A DNA stretch of 64,000 bases from Campylobacter sp. RM16192 (GCF_004803855.2 NZ_CP012552.1:806001-870000); one strand, 5' to 3'. Numbered from the stretch's first letter, positions 53,206-62,062 are shown. Translations and numbers: made by a program. The notes: generated by a model from the letters alone, not told the origin.

Positions 53206-53864
53206 TGAAATTAGCCGAATTTAGAGATAAATTAACGCTATATACAAGAGGGGATATAAATCCCCCTGATTTTAGCGAGCTTAGCGAGCTTGCGAGCGAA
53301 GTGGCAAGAGAGATACACATAGCCGTGACTCCACTTGAAAAGATAGAGATAGACACTAAGCATTTTGAGGCGGATTATTTTATAGACGATAAGTATTTTG
53401 TGAGGAAATTTAAGGATTTAGAAGATAATAATAATTTTGAGATAGATTTTTTTGACCAAATGCTTATAAGAGCCTTGCTTTGCGGAATAGCACTAAAAAG
53501 ATGTATAGATACAAATAGATATAAAAAATATATTAAAGACTACAACAAGGCTTTAATAAATTATGAGTTAAATAATTTTGACGAGCGAAGTTATGATCTT
53601 GACTCATCCTTGAGAGCAAAAGGCTGGGCAAAACCTTACGATATAAATAGTGCTATAGACAACTATTATGTTTGGGACGAAGGCTTTATTTCAAATTTAG
53701 ACTACTACATGGCAAACATACCAAAGACTAGAGATCTGTCATATGCTAAGTTTATAAAGTTATTTTTTGATTATCAAAATAAGCTTATCACCCCCGATAG
53801 AGAAGATTTAAGAGAACTTGATAGGTATATGAAAAATAAAATAATAGGAAAACAAGATGGCTGA
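53205..53864 (+). CDS. Head-tail adaptor-like protein
   Basis: The 219-residue protein follows the capsid gene with a one-base overlap (TAATG). It has a helical core (IRALLCGIALKRCIDT; YKKYIKDYNKALINYELN). Adaptors of podoviruses sit in this position and are helical; sequence identity to a family is not recognised, so the name rests on place. Confidence 0.5.
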   Translation: MKLAEFRDKLTLYTRGDINPPDFSELSELASEVAREIHIAVTPLEKIEIDTKHFEADYFIDDKYFVRKFKDLEDNNNFEIDFFDQMLIRALLCGIALKRCIDTNRYKKYIKDYNKALINYELNNFDERSYDLDSSLRAKGWAKPYDINSAIDNYYVWDEGFISNLDYYMANIPKTRDLSYAKFIKLFFDYQNKLITPDREDLRELDRYMKNKIIGKQDG

Positions 53865-55245
53865 TAAAGAATTTACGCAAATTTGTAAAGAAATTTTAGA
53901 ATTTAACACAAAATTTCAAGAGATAAAAACAGAGATTTTACAAAGCGCAAATAATGTAAAAACAAATACAGCGCAGGTAGCTAACAATAAACAAAGCGTA
54001 GACGAAGCAAAAAGCGATATAGACACAAAAAAAGCGGACTTTGACGAGAAATACCCTATATTAGAAAGGCTAGAATCGCAAATAGAGCCTACAACCCAAA
54101 AGATAGATGAATTCAACCAAAACAAGAGTAGTTTTGATAGTGATTTTTCTAGTTTTAGCACAAAAAATAGCGAGTTTTTAGAAAAGGTAGGCGACTTCAA
54201 CAAAAAATACACACAAATAGACACAAAACATAGCGAGACACTGCAAAAAGCGGACGAAATAGCTAAAAATAAAAAGCTTTTTGACGTTGATTTCACAAAA
54301 TTTAAGAGCGATTTTGAGGGGCTAAATACTCTTTTAAAATCGCTTGAAAAGCTAAAAACGGATGTTCAAAGTGTGCTTGATAGCGGTGTAGTGAATGACG
54401 CAAGCACTTCAAGTACGCAAACATATTCAAGCCAAAAGATAGCCGAGGTTTTAAGCGAGAAACAAAGAGAATTTGATCAAACAATACAAAGCATAAATCA
54501 AAAAATATCAAACGTATCTAATACTGCGGATAACGAAAAATCGGTTCTTGAAGCTACAAAGCTAAGCACTCCTAGAAATATAAACAAAGTAAGCTTTGAC
54601 GGAACAGAGGATATAACGATCACGGACGATACAAAGCTTGGCAAAGACGAACAAGCCAAAGATAGTGCATTGCTTGAGGGCAGAGCCGCAAGCGAGTTTG
54701 CTGCAAGCACGCATAATCACGATGAAGTATATCTAGGTAAAACAGCAACGGCAGAGGATAGTAATAAACTTGGCGGAAGTCCTGCTGAGGACTATCTAAA
54801 AAAAGCAGATGCTAACTTTGTAACAAAAGAGACAATCCCAAGCGAGATAAAGAGCTTTAGCTATCCAAGCGAGGAAGCAAGTCTTTATAGTCAGGTTAGT
54901 AAGCTTATACCATACCTAAATATCCATCACAAAAACACTGACGGAGAATACCTAGCTAACGTAACTAGCAATGAAATAGACTTTGATCTAGGTATCAATT
55001 TCATCTGCACTAAAGAAAGCTTTAACGAGGACAACATTACTTTTACTTGCTCTAATGAAAATCAAATAAGAAATCTCGGTAAGAGCGGTTTAATCTTTGT
55101 AGAAAACATTATTACAGGCTTTGATGCTAAGTTTAAGATGCTTAATCCGGAAGATTTTGAGACTAAGGGGAAGTCTTTATTTAGTTACTTTATAAGCCCT
55201 ATTGATAATAAGGTTTATCTACAATTTGCGGGGAATTTAAAATGA
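53857..55245 (+). CDS. Tail fibre protein
   Basis: The 462-residue protein has a long N-terminal coiled coil (about 1-230, Lys/Asp/Ser-rich heptads), then the fibre shaft motif KLSTPRNINKVSFDGTEDIT typical of tail fibres (T-A-R-x-I-N-G-V-x-F-D-G type), GSPAEDYLKKAD, and a C-terminal part. It overlaps the next gene (ATGA). It probably forms the fibre trimer that carries the LRR protein. Confidence 0.75.
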   Translation: MADKEFTQICKEILEFNTKFQEIKTEILQSANNVKTNTAQVANNKQSVDEAKSDIDTKKADFDEKYPILERLESQIEPTTQKIDEFNQNKSSFDSDFSSFSTKNSEFLEKVGDFNKKYTQIDTKHSETLQKADEIAKNKKLFDVDFTKFKSDFEGLNTLLKSLEKLKTDVQSVLDSGVVNDASTSSTQTYSSQKIAEVLSEKQREFDQTIQSINQKISNVSNTADNEKSVLEATKLSTPRNINKVSFDGTEDITITDDTKLGKDEQAKDSALLEGRAASEFAASTHNHDEVYLGKTATAEDSNKLGGSPAEDYLKKADANFVTKETIPSEIKSFSYPSEEASLYSQVSKLIPYLNIHHKNTDGEYLANVTSNEIDFDLGINFICTKESFNEDNITFTCSNENQIRNLGKSGLIFVENIITGFDAKFKMLNPEDFETKGKSLFSYFISPIDNKVYLQFAGNLK

Positions 55246-56228
55246 TTTACGGAAGTTCATTTAGAAAAACTTCATCGGGCTTAAAAGACTATGAGTTTTT
55301 ATCCCAAGATAAAGGAGAAGGATTATACCATCAAGATAGTTCCGGGGCTATAACTCTTTTGGAGAGAGGAAATATTGTCTCGGGCGGAAGATATGCTCAT
55401 TCTAGTTCTTATAAAAATATGTTTGGTAAAAGGATAAAAAGTATTTCAGGAGATGCTTTTTATGCCAGTAATATTAGCAAAGCCGATTTTCCCAAAGTTA
55501 AAGAGATTGGCAGAGGTGCTTTTCATCAATGCAGTAAATTAACCAAGGTGAAGTTTCCGCTAGTGAAAGAACTTAAGGAGAATACATTTTATATATGCGA
55601 ATCATTAACTTCTGCTATATTCCCGGAAGTAACTTCCATCGGTCAGAATTGCTTTAGCAATTGTAACTTTTTGTCGGAAATATCATTCCCAAAACTAACA
55701 ACAGTAGAATACGGTGCTTTCCACGGTTCCCCAATTAGAGAGATAGATTTTCCTTTATTAACTTCAGTTGGAGGAACAAGTTTTAGTTCATGTAAAAGAC
55801 TGGAAAAAGTAAAGTTACCAAACATTGAAACTATAAGCGCGACTTGTTTTCAGAATTGTTCTAGGTTAGTTGATGTTTATCTTCCTAAAGTAAGAAGTGC
55901 TGAAGATAATGCATTTTGGGGTTGTAGTGCTTTATCATCGATAACTTTGCCGGAAGTTATATTCGTTGGAAGAGCATCTTTTGGACGTTGCGATAGTTTA
56001 ACTACTGTATCTTTTCCAAAAGCCAATATAATAAAGGAGCTTGCTTTCTCTGGTTGCAAACGATTAGCAAAAGTCAATATCCCACTAGTTACCATTATTG
56101 AGAAAGGTGCTTTTTCTTCTTGTGACAAATTAAGCTTAATAACTTGTAAAAAGGGAATGAGAGACATGGTTGAAACGGCTATAAGAAGCTCAAGCTTATC
56201 ACAATATATTACAATTAGGGAAATATAA
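55242..56228 (+). CDS. BspA-type leucine-rich-repeat tail protein
   Basis: The 328-residue protein has ten 21-23 residue LRR_5 units between about 80 and 300, consensus FPxVxxIxxxAFxxCxxLxxVx, for example FPKVKEIGRGAFHQCSKLTK and LPEVIFVGRASFGRCDSLTT. This motif is known from BspA-like surface proteins that bind host ligands. Directly after the tail fibre and coupled to it by ATGA overlap, it is probably the receptor-binding tip. Confidence 0.8.
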   Translation: MIYGSSFRKTSSGLKDYEFLSQDKGEGLYHQDSSGAITLLERGNIVSGGRYAHSSSYKNMFGKRIKSISGDAFYASNISKADFPKVKEIGRGAFHQCSKLTKVKFPLVKELKENTFYICESLTSAIFPEVTSIGQNCFSNCNFLSEISFPKLTTVEYGAFHGSPIREIDFPLLTSVGGTSFSSCKRLEKVKLPNIETISATCFQNCSRLVDVYLPKVRSAEDNAFWGCSALSSITLPEVIFVGRASFGRCDSLTTVSFPKANIIKELAFSGCKRLAKVNIPLVTIIEKGAFSSCDKLSLITCKKGMRDMVETAIRSSSLSQYITIREI

Positions 56229-56229
56229 A

Positions 56230-56841
56230 ATGAAATACTACAACACAAAAACAAAAGAGACTATCTGGGAAAACTACATCATAACAGATGATGGAACTTT
56301 CTTTATAGATAATCTTACAGAGAAAAAAAGAAAAGAGTTTAACCTTATTCCAATTCAGGAAATAAAAGTTTCAGAACAGCCTAAAGATAAGTATCAATAC
56401 ATTAAAACAACCACTGAGGAGACTGAAGAAGCTTACATAATTAATGAAGAGATAGCCGATGTTGATATTGAAATGGCTAAGAGCATTAAGCTAGAGGAGC
56501 TTAAAGAGTGGGCTAAAGAGCAGACTAATAGATGCAAGATTAATCTAAAGGGCTTTGGGGTAATTGACGGAGGCTATAACTATATAGCCAACGCAGAAGC
56601 TTTGATAAACACTTATGAGATAAACCCTCAGAAAGTGTTTAGAATGTTTGATGATAGTTTCAAAGAGGTAACAATTGAGCAGCTTCACTCTATCAAAAAA
56701 GCTATTGAATACGCAGGGGTTCTCATTCATGGCATCAAGTGGAATATTGAAAATACTATCTCGCAGGCAACGTCAATTACCACGCTAAAAGCCATCCAAT
56801 TCCCAGATACCATTGATGTAGATTTAACAAAGGTTGAATAG
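56230..56841 (+). CDS. Tail-fibre chaperone, DUF4376-like
   Basis: The 203-residue protein has the DUF4376-type C-terminal half: KINLKGFGVIDGGYNYIANAEALI, VFRMFDDSFKEVTIEQLHSI. Proteins of this type follow fibre genes and help their folding or attachment. It overlaps the next start by one base. Confidence 0.65.
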   Translation: MKYYNTKTKETIWENYIITDDGTFFIDNLTEKKRKEFNLIPIQEIKVSEQPKDKYQYIKTTTEETEEAYIINEEIADVDIEMAKSIKLEELKEWAKEQTNRCKINLKGFGVIDGGYNYIANAEALINTYEINPQKVFRMFDDSFKEVTIEQLHSIKKAIEYAGVLIHGIKWNIENTISQATSITTLKAIQFPDTIDVDLTKVE

Positions 56842-57182
56842 TGATAAAGCGACCTATATTAAAGCCGGTTGGTAAAGACAAGTTTGAGTTAGTAGAACCA
56901 TATACATATAGGGGAGTAGAAATTCCCATAGGATATAAAACAAACGGAGCAAATATACCTAGAATATTTTGGAGTATATTCCCTCCAAACTCACCTGAAT
57001 ACCTATCAGCTATTGTAGTGCATGACTTTATGACAGAGGGCAATAGAACTCCTAAAGAATATCTTAGGGCTGATACATGCCTTAAGGATATGATGCTAGA
57101 GCTTGGGGTTTCTAAGATTAAGACATGGATATTTTACATTAGTTGTAGGGCTTATCATGTGGTTAGGTATGGAGGGGTCTAG
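56841..57182 (+). CDS. DUF1353 protein
   Basis: The 113-residue protein shows the DUF1353 motif IPIGYKTNGANIPRIFWSIFPP, IVVHDFMTEGNRTPKEY, with the conserved His-Asp. DUF1353 genes are common in phage lysis regions, but function is not known. It starts at GTG 56841. Confidence 0.78.
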   Translation: MIKRPILKPVGKDKFELVEPYTYRGVEIPIGYKTNGANIPRIFWSIFPPNSPEYLSAIVVHDFMTEGNRTPKEYLRADTCLKDMMLELGVSKIKTWIFYISCRAYHVVRYGGV

Positions 57183-57184
57183 TA

Positions 57185-57598
57185 GTGAATCTTTTATCAA
57201 CTCTTTTAAAATTTGTAGCAGGTAATAAGATGTGGATAATAATCATCTCTGCATTAGTAGGAGTTGCAATCGGGCTTTTTATTTTAGTTAAAACACAAGA
57301 CAGCAGAATAGACAGCCTTATAAAAGAGACAGCCAGGTTGCAAGCAGAGATAAAAAGCGAAAAGACAAAGCACGAAATTTCAAAAGCAGATCTGCAAACT
57401 TGCAAATCAAAAATCGACTTGCAAAACGCAGAGATAAAGCAAATTTCAATCGATAATGAAAGACTTAAAAACATTCAGCCTGAAATAAAAAAAGAGGTAG
57501 AGACAAAGTATAGGACTATCAAGGTGCCTGCAAAAGATAGCAAATGTGAAGCAAAGCTAGTCTACTACGAAAATTTATTTAAGGAGCTAGGAAGATGA
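57185..57598 (+). CDS. Inner-membrane spanin (Rz-like)
   Basis: The 137-residue protein has one N-terminal membrane helix (MWIIIISALVGVAIGLFILV) and then a periplasmic coiled coil (RIDSLIKETARLQAEIKSEK), as in Rz-type i-spanins. GTG 57185. With the lipoprotein that overlaps it, it disrupts the outer membrane at lysis. Confidence 0.82.
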   Translation: MNLLSTLLKFVAGNKMWIIIISALVGVAIGLFILVKTQDSRIDSLIKETARLQAEIKSEKTKHEISKADLQTCKSKIDLQNAEIKQISIDNERLKNIQPEIKKEVETKYRTIKVPAKDSKCEAKLVYYENLFKELGR

Positions 57599-57903
57599 AA
57601 ACTACAAAGACAGCTCCAAGAAGAGCGTATTTAATTTACAGAGTTAAGAAGTTTATCCTGGCAAGAGCTAGAGAGATAACCTTTTATCTCATTTTAACAA
57701 GTGTGATCTTGCTAAGCGGTTGTAGCGCAAAGCCTGAAATCATTACCCGCACAGAATATCAAAACGTATATGTGCCGGTAAAGTGTGAGGTTAAGCTACC
57801 CGAGAAGCCTAAATTTGATCAAGATAGACTAGATAGTGCAAAAGAGATAGCAAAATATTACCAAGAGGCAGAAAGGCTGCTAATGGAGTGTGTGGATGAA
57901 TGA
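57595..57903 (+). CDS. Outer-membrane spanin lipoprotein (Rz1-like)
   Basis: The 102-residue protein has a lipobox LLSGCSAK after a basic, hydrophobic N-terminus (FYLILTSVILLSGC), so the mature protein is a short outer-membrane lipoprotein. The mature part is acidic and Pro-rich (VPVKCEVKLPEKPKF). It overlaps the i-spanin by 4 bases (ATGA). Confidence 0.8.
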   Translation: MKTTKTAPRRAYLIYRVKKFILARAREITFYLILTSVILLSGCSAKPEIITRTEYQNVYVPVKCEVKLPEKPKFDQDRLDSAKEIAKYYQEAERLLMECVDE

Positions 57904-58354
57904 GATACAAAACTTTTTTAGTAATTTGCATGTCTATTGGCAAGCCGCAATCATAGGTATAGCAGGAGGACTTTTAGGCAAGGATGAAAAAAACTCTTCA
58001 ATGAATAATGTTAAAGGGTGGAGGTTTCATCTCTCAGGCATTGCCGCTTCTACATCATCTGCTTTTACCTGTTTGATAGTCTATCTCATAGTTCACCCAA
58101 TAACAAATAGTGATGAATTTTCGTTAGGCATAGGCGGATATTGCGCTTGGAGAGGTGCTGAATGGACTAAGCACAAAATAAATAAGCTTTTAGATAGAAG
58201 ACTGTCAGGAGATATTGATCATATAGATTATTCTTATGTTGGAGGCGCTGATGGTGCAACTGTTGATAGGCGTAAAAAGCATGAAGATGATGAGAGTGAA
58301 TACCCACGTCCTCCAAGAGTTGATATGAACGAAAACTATAAGATGATGGAGTAG
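57896..58354 (+). CDS. Holin-like protein
   Basis: The roughly 152-residue protein has two to three hydrophobic segments (AAIIGIAGGLLG; ASTSSAFTCLIVYLIV; GIGGYCAWRGAEW) and a basic-acidic tail (RKKHEDDESEYPRPPRV). It matches LydA-type/phage holin class in layout. ATG 57896 is the start; GTG 57890 is also possible. Confidence 0.65.
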   Translation: MNEIQNFFSNLHVYWQAAIIGIAGGLLGKDEKNSSMNNVKGWRFHLSGIAASTSSAFTCLIVYLIVHPITNSDEFSLGIGGYCAWRGAEWTKHKINKLLDRRLSGDIDHIDYSYVGGADGATVDRRKKHEDDESEYPRPPRVDMNENYKMME

Positions 58355-58356
58355 CG

Positions 58357-58533
58357 ATGTCAAAAGATAAATTTTTAGAAGCAGTAAAAAATAAACGCAC
58401 TAAATGCGTGGTTTATACTCGTGTAATGGGCTATCACCGTCCCGTAGAAAGCTTTAACGTCGGTAAAAAAGGCGAGCATAAAGAAAGAGTGAAATTTAAG
58501 GAAAGACATGAAACTAACAATACGAAGATTTAA
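58357..58533 (+). CDS. NrdD-like mini-protein (glycyl-radical-region homologue)
   Basis: ATG 58357 opens 58 codons to 58533; the product contains TRVMGYHRPVESFNVGKKGE then RVKF. This matches the C-terminal glycyl-radical region of class III ribonucleotide reductase (RVxGYxxxVxxFNxGKxxExKxRxxF). The catalytic domain is absent. It overlaps the DUF5675 gene by 26 bases. The role could be a spare-part radical subunit or something else. Confidence 0.6.
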   Translation: MSKDKFLEAVKNKRTKCVVYTRVMGYHRPVESFNVGKKGEHKERVKFKERHETNNTKI

Positions 58534-58921
58534 AAATATTTTTGATGGCACGATTGGTAAATTTAGGTTAGAAAATGATGGGCAAATTTTGCTTGATGGA
58601 TACTCTCTTGAGCCAAAGGGTGCAGACACTACCGAGCCAAATAGAGATAGAAGAGTTCCGCAAGGACTGTATCACATCTCTTGGCATCAAAGCGCAAGAT
58701 TTAAGCGAACATTGCCACTTTTATATAACGAAGTGGTGCCAAAGAAAAGATATATCCTAGTCCATGCCGGTAATTTTCCAAGAGATACTGAAGGCTGTAT
58801 TCTTTTAGGCAATAGATACGACGAAAAAGGAGTTTATCAAAGCATGAATACGCTTGAAGCCTTTATGTCCCATACAAAAGGCAAACTCTTTGAAGTAGAA
58901 ATCATAAACGATGGTGTGTAA
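58508..58921 (+). CDS. DUF5675 protein, candidate endolysin-region enzyme
   Basis: The 137-residue protein shows DUF5675: SLEPKGADTTEPNRDRRVPQ, FKRTLPLLYNEVVPKKRYILVHAGNFPRDTEGCILLG. The HAGN...DTEGC part recalls the His-Cys site of L,D-transpeptidase-like (YkuD) domains. It stands in the lysis cassette, where no other endolysin is seen. Confidence 0.65.
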   Translation: MKLTIRRFKNIFDGTIGKFRLENDGQILLDGYSLEPKGADTTEPNRDRRVPQGLYHISWHQSARFKRTLPLLYNEVVPKKRYILVHAGNFPRDTEGCILLGNRYDEKGVYQSMNTLEAFMSHTKGKLFEVEIINDGV

Positions 58922-58924
58922 AAA

Positions 58925-59173
58925 ATGACACAAGAAGAACAAACTCAAATAGATGTATTAAAACAAGAAATAAGCAAAATAAAAGAAAGCGTCCTTGCTA
59001 TAAAAAAAGATATGGAATCAATTAATAATTCAATATCTGGTCTAAGTAATAGGATTTTTACGATTGAAAATAACGGTATAAAAAGCGCAGTGGGGAATAT
59101 GCAATCTTCATTAAAAATTCAAGAGATCAAGGTCTCAAAACTTGAAAGAGAGAAAAAGTATGGAAGATTTTAA
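58925..59173 (+). CDS. Small coiled-coil protein, unknown function
   Basis: An 82-residue coiled-coil protein (IDVLKQEISKIKESVLAIKK; SINNSISGLSNRIFTIENN). It may oligomerise. No family recognised. It overlaps the following gene by 14 bases. Confidence 0.55.
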   Translation: MTQEEQTQIDVLKQEISKIKESVLAIKKDMESINNSISGLSNRIFTIENNGIKSAVGNMQSSLKIQEIKVSKLEREKKYGRF

Positions 59174-59774
59174 GGAAAAATATAAAGAGGTTACAAAAGA
59201 ACTTTTAAGGCTTAGTGTCGAGGAAGATACTCCATATAAAGCCACTCTTGATTTTTTAGACCAAAAAATCAACGAACTTGCGGTAAGTAATGAATATAAG
59301 GTGAAAATGCTGAGCGCCATGTTGCCAAATTTAGTGGTTCCTTTTACAACTTCTGCAATGCAACTTGGAATTGAATTGACACATAAACATTTAGCATTTA
59401 ACACCGAACTTGATACCTTAAAAGAACAAGGTGAAAGCATAAAACTGAAAAATGACGAGCTTAGAGAACACAAAGATCTCAAAAAACAAGGGCTTGAAAA
59501 ACAGAACGAGCTTTTAGGCGCACAAATAGCAAAACTAAAAAAAGAGACAGCACTAGCGGGAAGCCAGCAGCAAGCCATAGATAAACAAGTAAGCGATAAC
59601 AGAGTGATAAAAGTAGGCGCAATGATGCAAGATTTTGTAACAAACAATCACGCACACAGTATCAATGTCCCTAAGAGCATGATTGAATATTTTTTCAATA
59701 TATTGCAGGGGCTTATCAGAAACGATCTGCCAGGTCTACAGCCCCCAACAGATTTTGATATGCCAAAAAAATGA
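59160..59774 (+). CDS. Coiled-coil virion-region protein, unknown function
   Basis: The roughly 204-residue protein has helices at the N-terminus, a central coiled coil (FNTELDTLKEQGESIKLKND; KQGLEKQNELLGAQIAKLKK) and a conserved-looking C-terminal part. I use ATG 59160 (MEDFKEKY) because the upstream ATG at 59142 lies inside the previous gene. Probably a virion or assembly protein. Confidence 0.6.
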   Translation: MEDFKEKYKEVTKELLRLSVEEDTPYKATLDFLDQKINELAVSNEYKVKMLSAMLPNLVVPFTTSAMQLGIELTHKHLAFNTELDTLKEQGESIKLKNDELREHKDLKKQGLEKQNELLGAQIAKLKKETALAGSQQQAIDKQVSDNRVIKVGAMMQDFVTNNHAHSINVPKSMIEYFFNILQGLIRNDLPGLQPPTDFDMPKK

Positions 59775-60889
59775 GCTACATAGGGCTTGAAAAATTTCTA
59801 AACATAACTAACCCTCCGATAGGCGATGTGTATGATTTTATGGCTGGAGCGTTATTTGACGGCAATTACGCTGACGGATACGCCTATAACGCGATAAATT
59901 TGCCATCCCCCGATTTAAGAAGCTTTTTTATAGATCAGTCGTTCTCTCTTACGGCTGGGCTGTTAAATTTTAACGAGGATTTTTGTGAATTCGTTTTAAT
60001 GCCGATGCAGATTATGCTCATACAAAAACAAAAATACAATATTTTGCAGTTTTTCATAAAAGAGGTAGAGAAAATCTCGAATATCAAAAAAAATATTCAA
60101 CATGGTGCAGGCGAACAAACACAAAATATTTTACTAAGTGGCAATATAGGCGGCAGTGTTGAGGGGCTAAGAGCATTTCATAGAGAATTGGTGGCAGATG
60201 GAATTTTAGAAAACGTTTTTGAAGAGGTTGGACGCCATATGTTTGGGCCAGTTGGTGCAATAATTGGCGGAATGGCGTATGACGGCATTGTTAATGGTCG
60301 GTTTGAGGGTGCAAACGTAGCAGAAGCAGTATATGGAGCGTTTAAAGGGTTGGCAATAGATAGTGCCACAAGTAGTGTGTTAAAAACAGTTGGTGTTAGT
60401 GGAGGCTTCGGTGGGGTTTTTGCTGTTGACATGGTTAGTAGTTTAATTAATGAAATCTTTGAATTAGCGATGGGGGTTGATATTAGTTTTGGATTTGGTG
60501 GTGAGCTTGTGGCTTATAATGAGTTGGGGCAGGGAATATATGAGGCTCCACTTGGGTTTTTGGATGGCATAAAAAGTGTGTTTGGGATGCTTGATGGAGA
60601 GTATCTTATTATCAGTAAAGATGATTATTTCGCAACTGGAGAAATTGCTGGTTTTAGGAATAGTTCTGGAATTTATGTAGGACAAATTGGAGATGATTTA
60701 AGGTCGTCAAACATAAGTATTGAATTAAGTAAAGAAGACAAAACGCTAGTGGAAGAGTTGGCAAAACAATATGAAGAATATACAAATGATGACTCAAGTA
60801 GCGGAAGTGAGAGAGATTACGACTCAAGTAGCGGAAGCTGGGGAGGTTTTGAAGATGGTACCGGAGCAACAGGCGGAATGCTCGCGTAA
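59771..60889 (+). CDS. Hydrophobic glycine-rich virion-region protein
   Basis: The 372-residue protein has Gly/Ala-rich hydrophobic stretches (about 165-275: FGPVGAIIGGMAYDGIVNGR, VSGGFGGVFAVDMVSSLINEI) which could insert in membrane, and a low-complexity Asp/Ser/Gly tail with two copies of DSSSGS. It overlaps its upstream neighbour by 4 bases. It may be an internal virion or pore protein; no family recognised. Confidence 0.55.
   Translation: MSYIGLEKFLNITNPPIGDVYDFMAGALFDGNYADGYAYNAINLPSPDLRSFFIDQSFSLTAGLLNFNEDFCEFVLMPMQIMLIQKQKYNILQFFIKEVEKISNIKKNIQHGAGEQTQNILLSGNIGGSVEGLRAFHRELVADGILENVFEEVGRHMFGPVGAIIGGMAYDGIVNGRFEGANVAEAVYGAFKGLAIDSATSSVLKTVGVSGGFGGVFAVDMVSSLINEIFELAMGVDISFGFGGELVAYNELGQGIYEAPLGFLDGIKSVFGMLDGEYLIISKDDYFATGEIAGFRNSSGIYVGQIGDDLRSSNISIELSKEDKTLVEELAKQYEEYTNDDSSSGSERDYDSSSGSWGGFEDGTGATGGMLA
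60791..60837 (+). repeat. Short in-frame direct repeat
   Basis: GACTCAAGTAGCGGAAG occurs at 60791-60807 and 60821-60837, 30 bases apart in the same frame, each encoding DSSSGS. This is slippage-type growth of a C-terminal linker. Confidence 0.7.
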
Positions 60890-60944
60890 TATATAAAAAA
60901 TAGGAAAAATGGCAGCAAAATAGATAAAACATAAGGAGTAAAAG

Positions 60945-61214
60945 ATGTGGGATTGGATTGGCAAAACTAATGATTTTTTCAAAAACAATGCAGATAGCCT
61001 GCAAGGCTTGGGAGCTATCGTTGGAGGTGTTGGCAGTGCTTATGGAGCATACAAACAAGGCAAGCTTGCGCAAAAGCACTATGACCTAAATTTAGACATT
61101 TTAAGAGAAGAGAGACGTAGGCGCAACAAGGCAGAAAAAACACTAGAAAATGCGTGGAATGCATCAAATTTTCAAACATCTCGCAACAAAAAGAAAGAGG
61201 AGGAAGACATATAA
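60945..61214 (+). CDS. Small virion-region protein, unknown function
   Basis: The 89-residue protein has a Gly-rich hydrophobic segment (LQGLGAIVGGVGSAYGAY, about 19-36) and a charged helical C-terminus (REERRRRNKAEKTLENAWN). Similar small proteins with a Gly-zipper are internal virion proteins in podoviruses. It is followed by a gene with overlap at its stop (TAATG). Confidence 0.55.
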   Translation: MWDWIGKTNDFFKNNADSLQGLGAIVGGVGSAYGAYKQGKLAQKHYDLNLDILREERRRRNKAEKTLENAWNASNFQTSRNKKKEEEDI

Positions 61215-62062
61215 TGAGCCGTGGGTTTAATATAGAGTATCTAAGGGCTCCTGAATTTTCAAAAGGGGCAGGAGTAGGCGCGGCATTTGGTGCGATCGGT
61301 GATAGTCTTATGAAGCTAGGGCAGATAGGGGCAAATCGTCAAAAGATTGATGATGAGAAGCAAAGATATGCTGATGAAAAGAATTTTAATCAGACCAAAT
61401 TTGACTGGGAAATCCAAAAACACAAAGAAGATAGTGACTTCAATAGGCTTAAATTCGATAAAGAGCTTTTGGCAAAACAAGCAGAATTAGAAGTGACTAA
61501 GGGTTATTATGACACTTTGGGTAAAAAATATTTATCTGAAGAGCAGGAAAGAACGCATAAGAGACAACAGCAGGAGGCTGAAAAAGCGGCCAATATATCT
61601 ATGCTCAGAAAGATGTACCCCCAAGCCACTAAAGATTGGAGTGACGAGGAAGTGTTCGCATACGGCAACCTAAGGCAAAAAGAAAAAGACGGCAAAAAAA
61701 AGAGCGAAGATATAGACGTGCCTGATGGGTATATGCTCACAAGCGCCGATGAGATAGCGCCGCTCGTAGGCAAAGGCATAATACGGGGAGAGGGGTTTAG
61801 AAAGGTAGGCGAAGGAAAATATATCATCAAAAAGACGGATCTAGTCGATACTCTCAAAGAGGCCAAAACTCAAATTGAAATGGCGCAGCATGCGGCTGAT
61901 TTTGCAAATGATGAGCAGGAGAAGGTAATACCGGATGTTTTGCCTAAAGTGCGTGATAAAAAAGAGAAAAAGAAGATGCCGGAGTTTAAATTTAAGCCGG
62001 GGGCTTACGACGAATCGGAACGCGATAGGTTTGGGTTTGATATTTACGACGGAGTGATGTAA
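61214..62062 (+). CDS. Virion-region protein with coiled coil, unknown function
   Basis: The 282-residue protein has a short Gly-Ala segment (SKGAGVGAAFGAIGDSLMKL), a long charged coiled coil (about 40-140: KEDSDFNRLKFDKELLAK) and a C-terminal part with PDGYMLTSADEIAPLVGKG. GAGGAGGAAG precedes ATG 61214. It probably belongs to the internal virion/ejection proteins. Confidence 0.58.
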   Translation: MSRGFNIEYLRAPEFSKGAGVGAAFGAIGDSLMKLGQIGANRQKIDDEKQRYADEKNFNQTKFDWEIQKHKEDSDFNRLKFDKELLAKQAELEVTKGYYDTLGKKYLSEEQERTHKRQQQEAEKAANISMLRKMYPQATKDWSDEEVFAYGNLRQKEKDGKKKSEDIDVPDGYMLTSADEIAPLVGKGIIRGEGFRKVGEGKYIIKKTDLVDTLKEAKTQIEMAQHAADFANDEQEKVIPDVLPKVRDKKEKKKMPEFKFKPGAYDESERDRFGFDIYDGVM

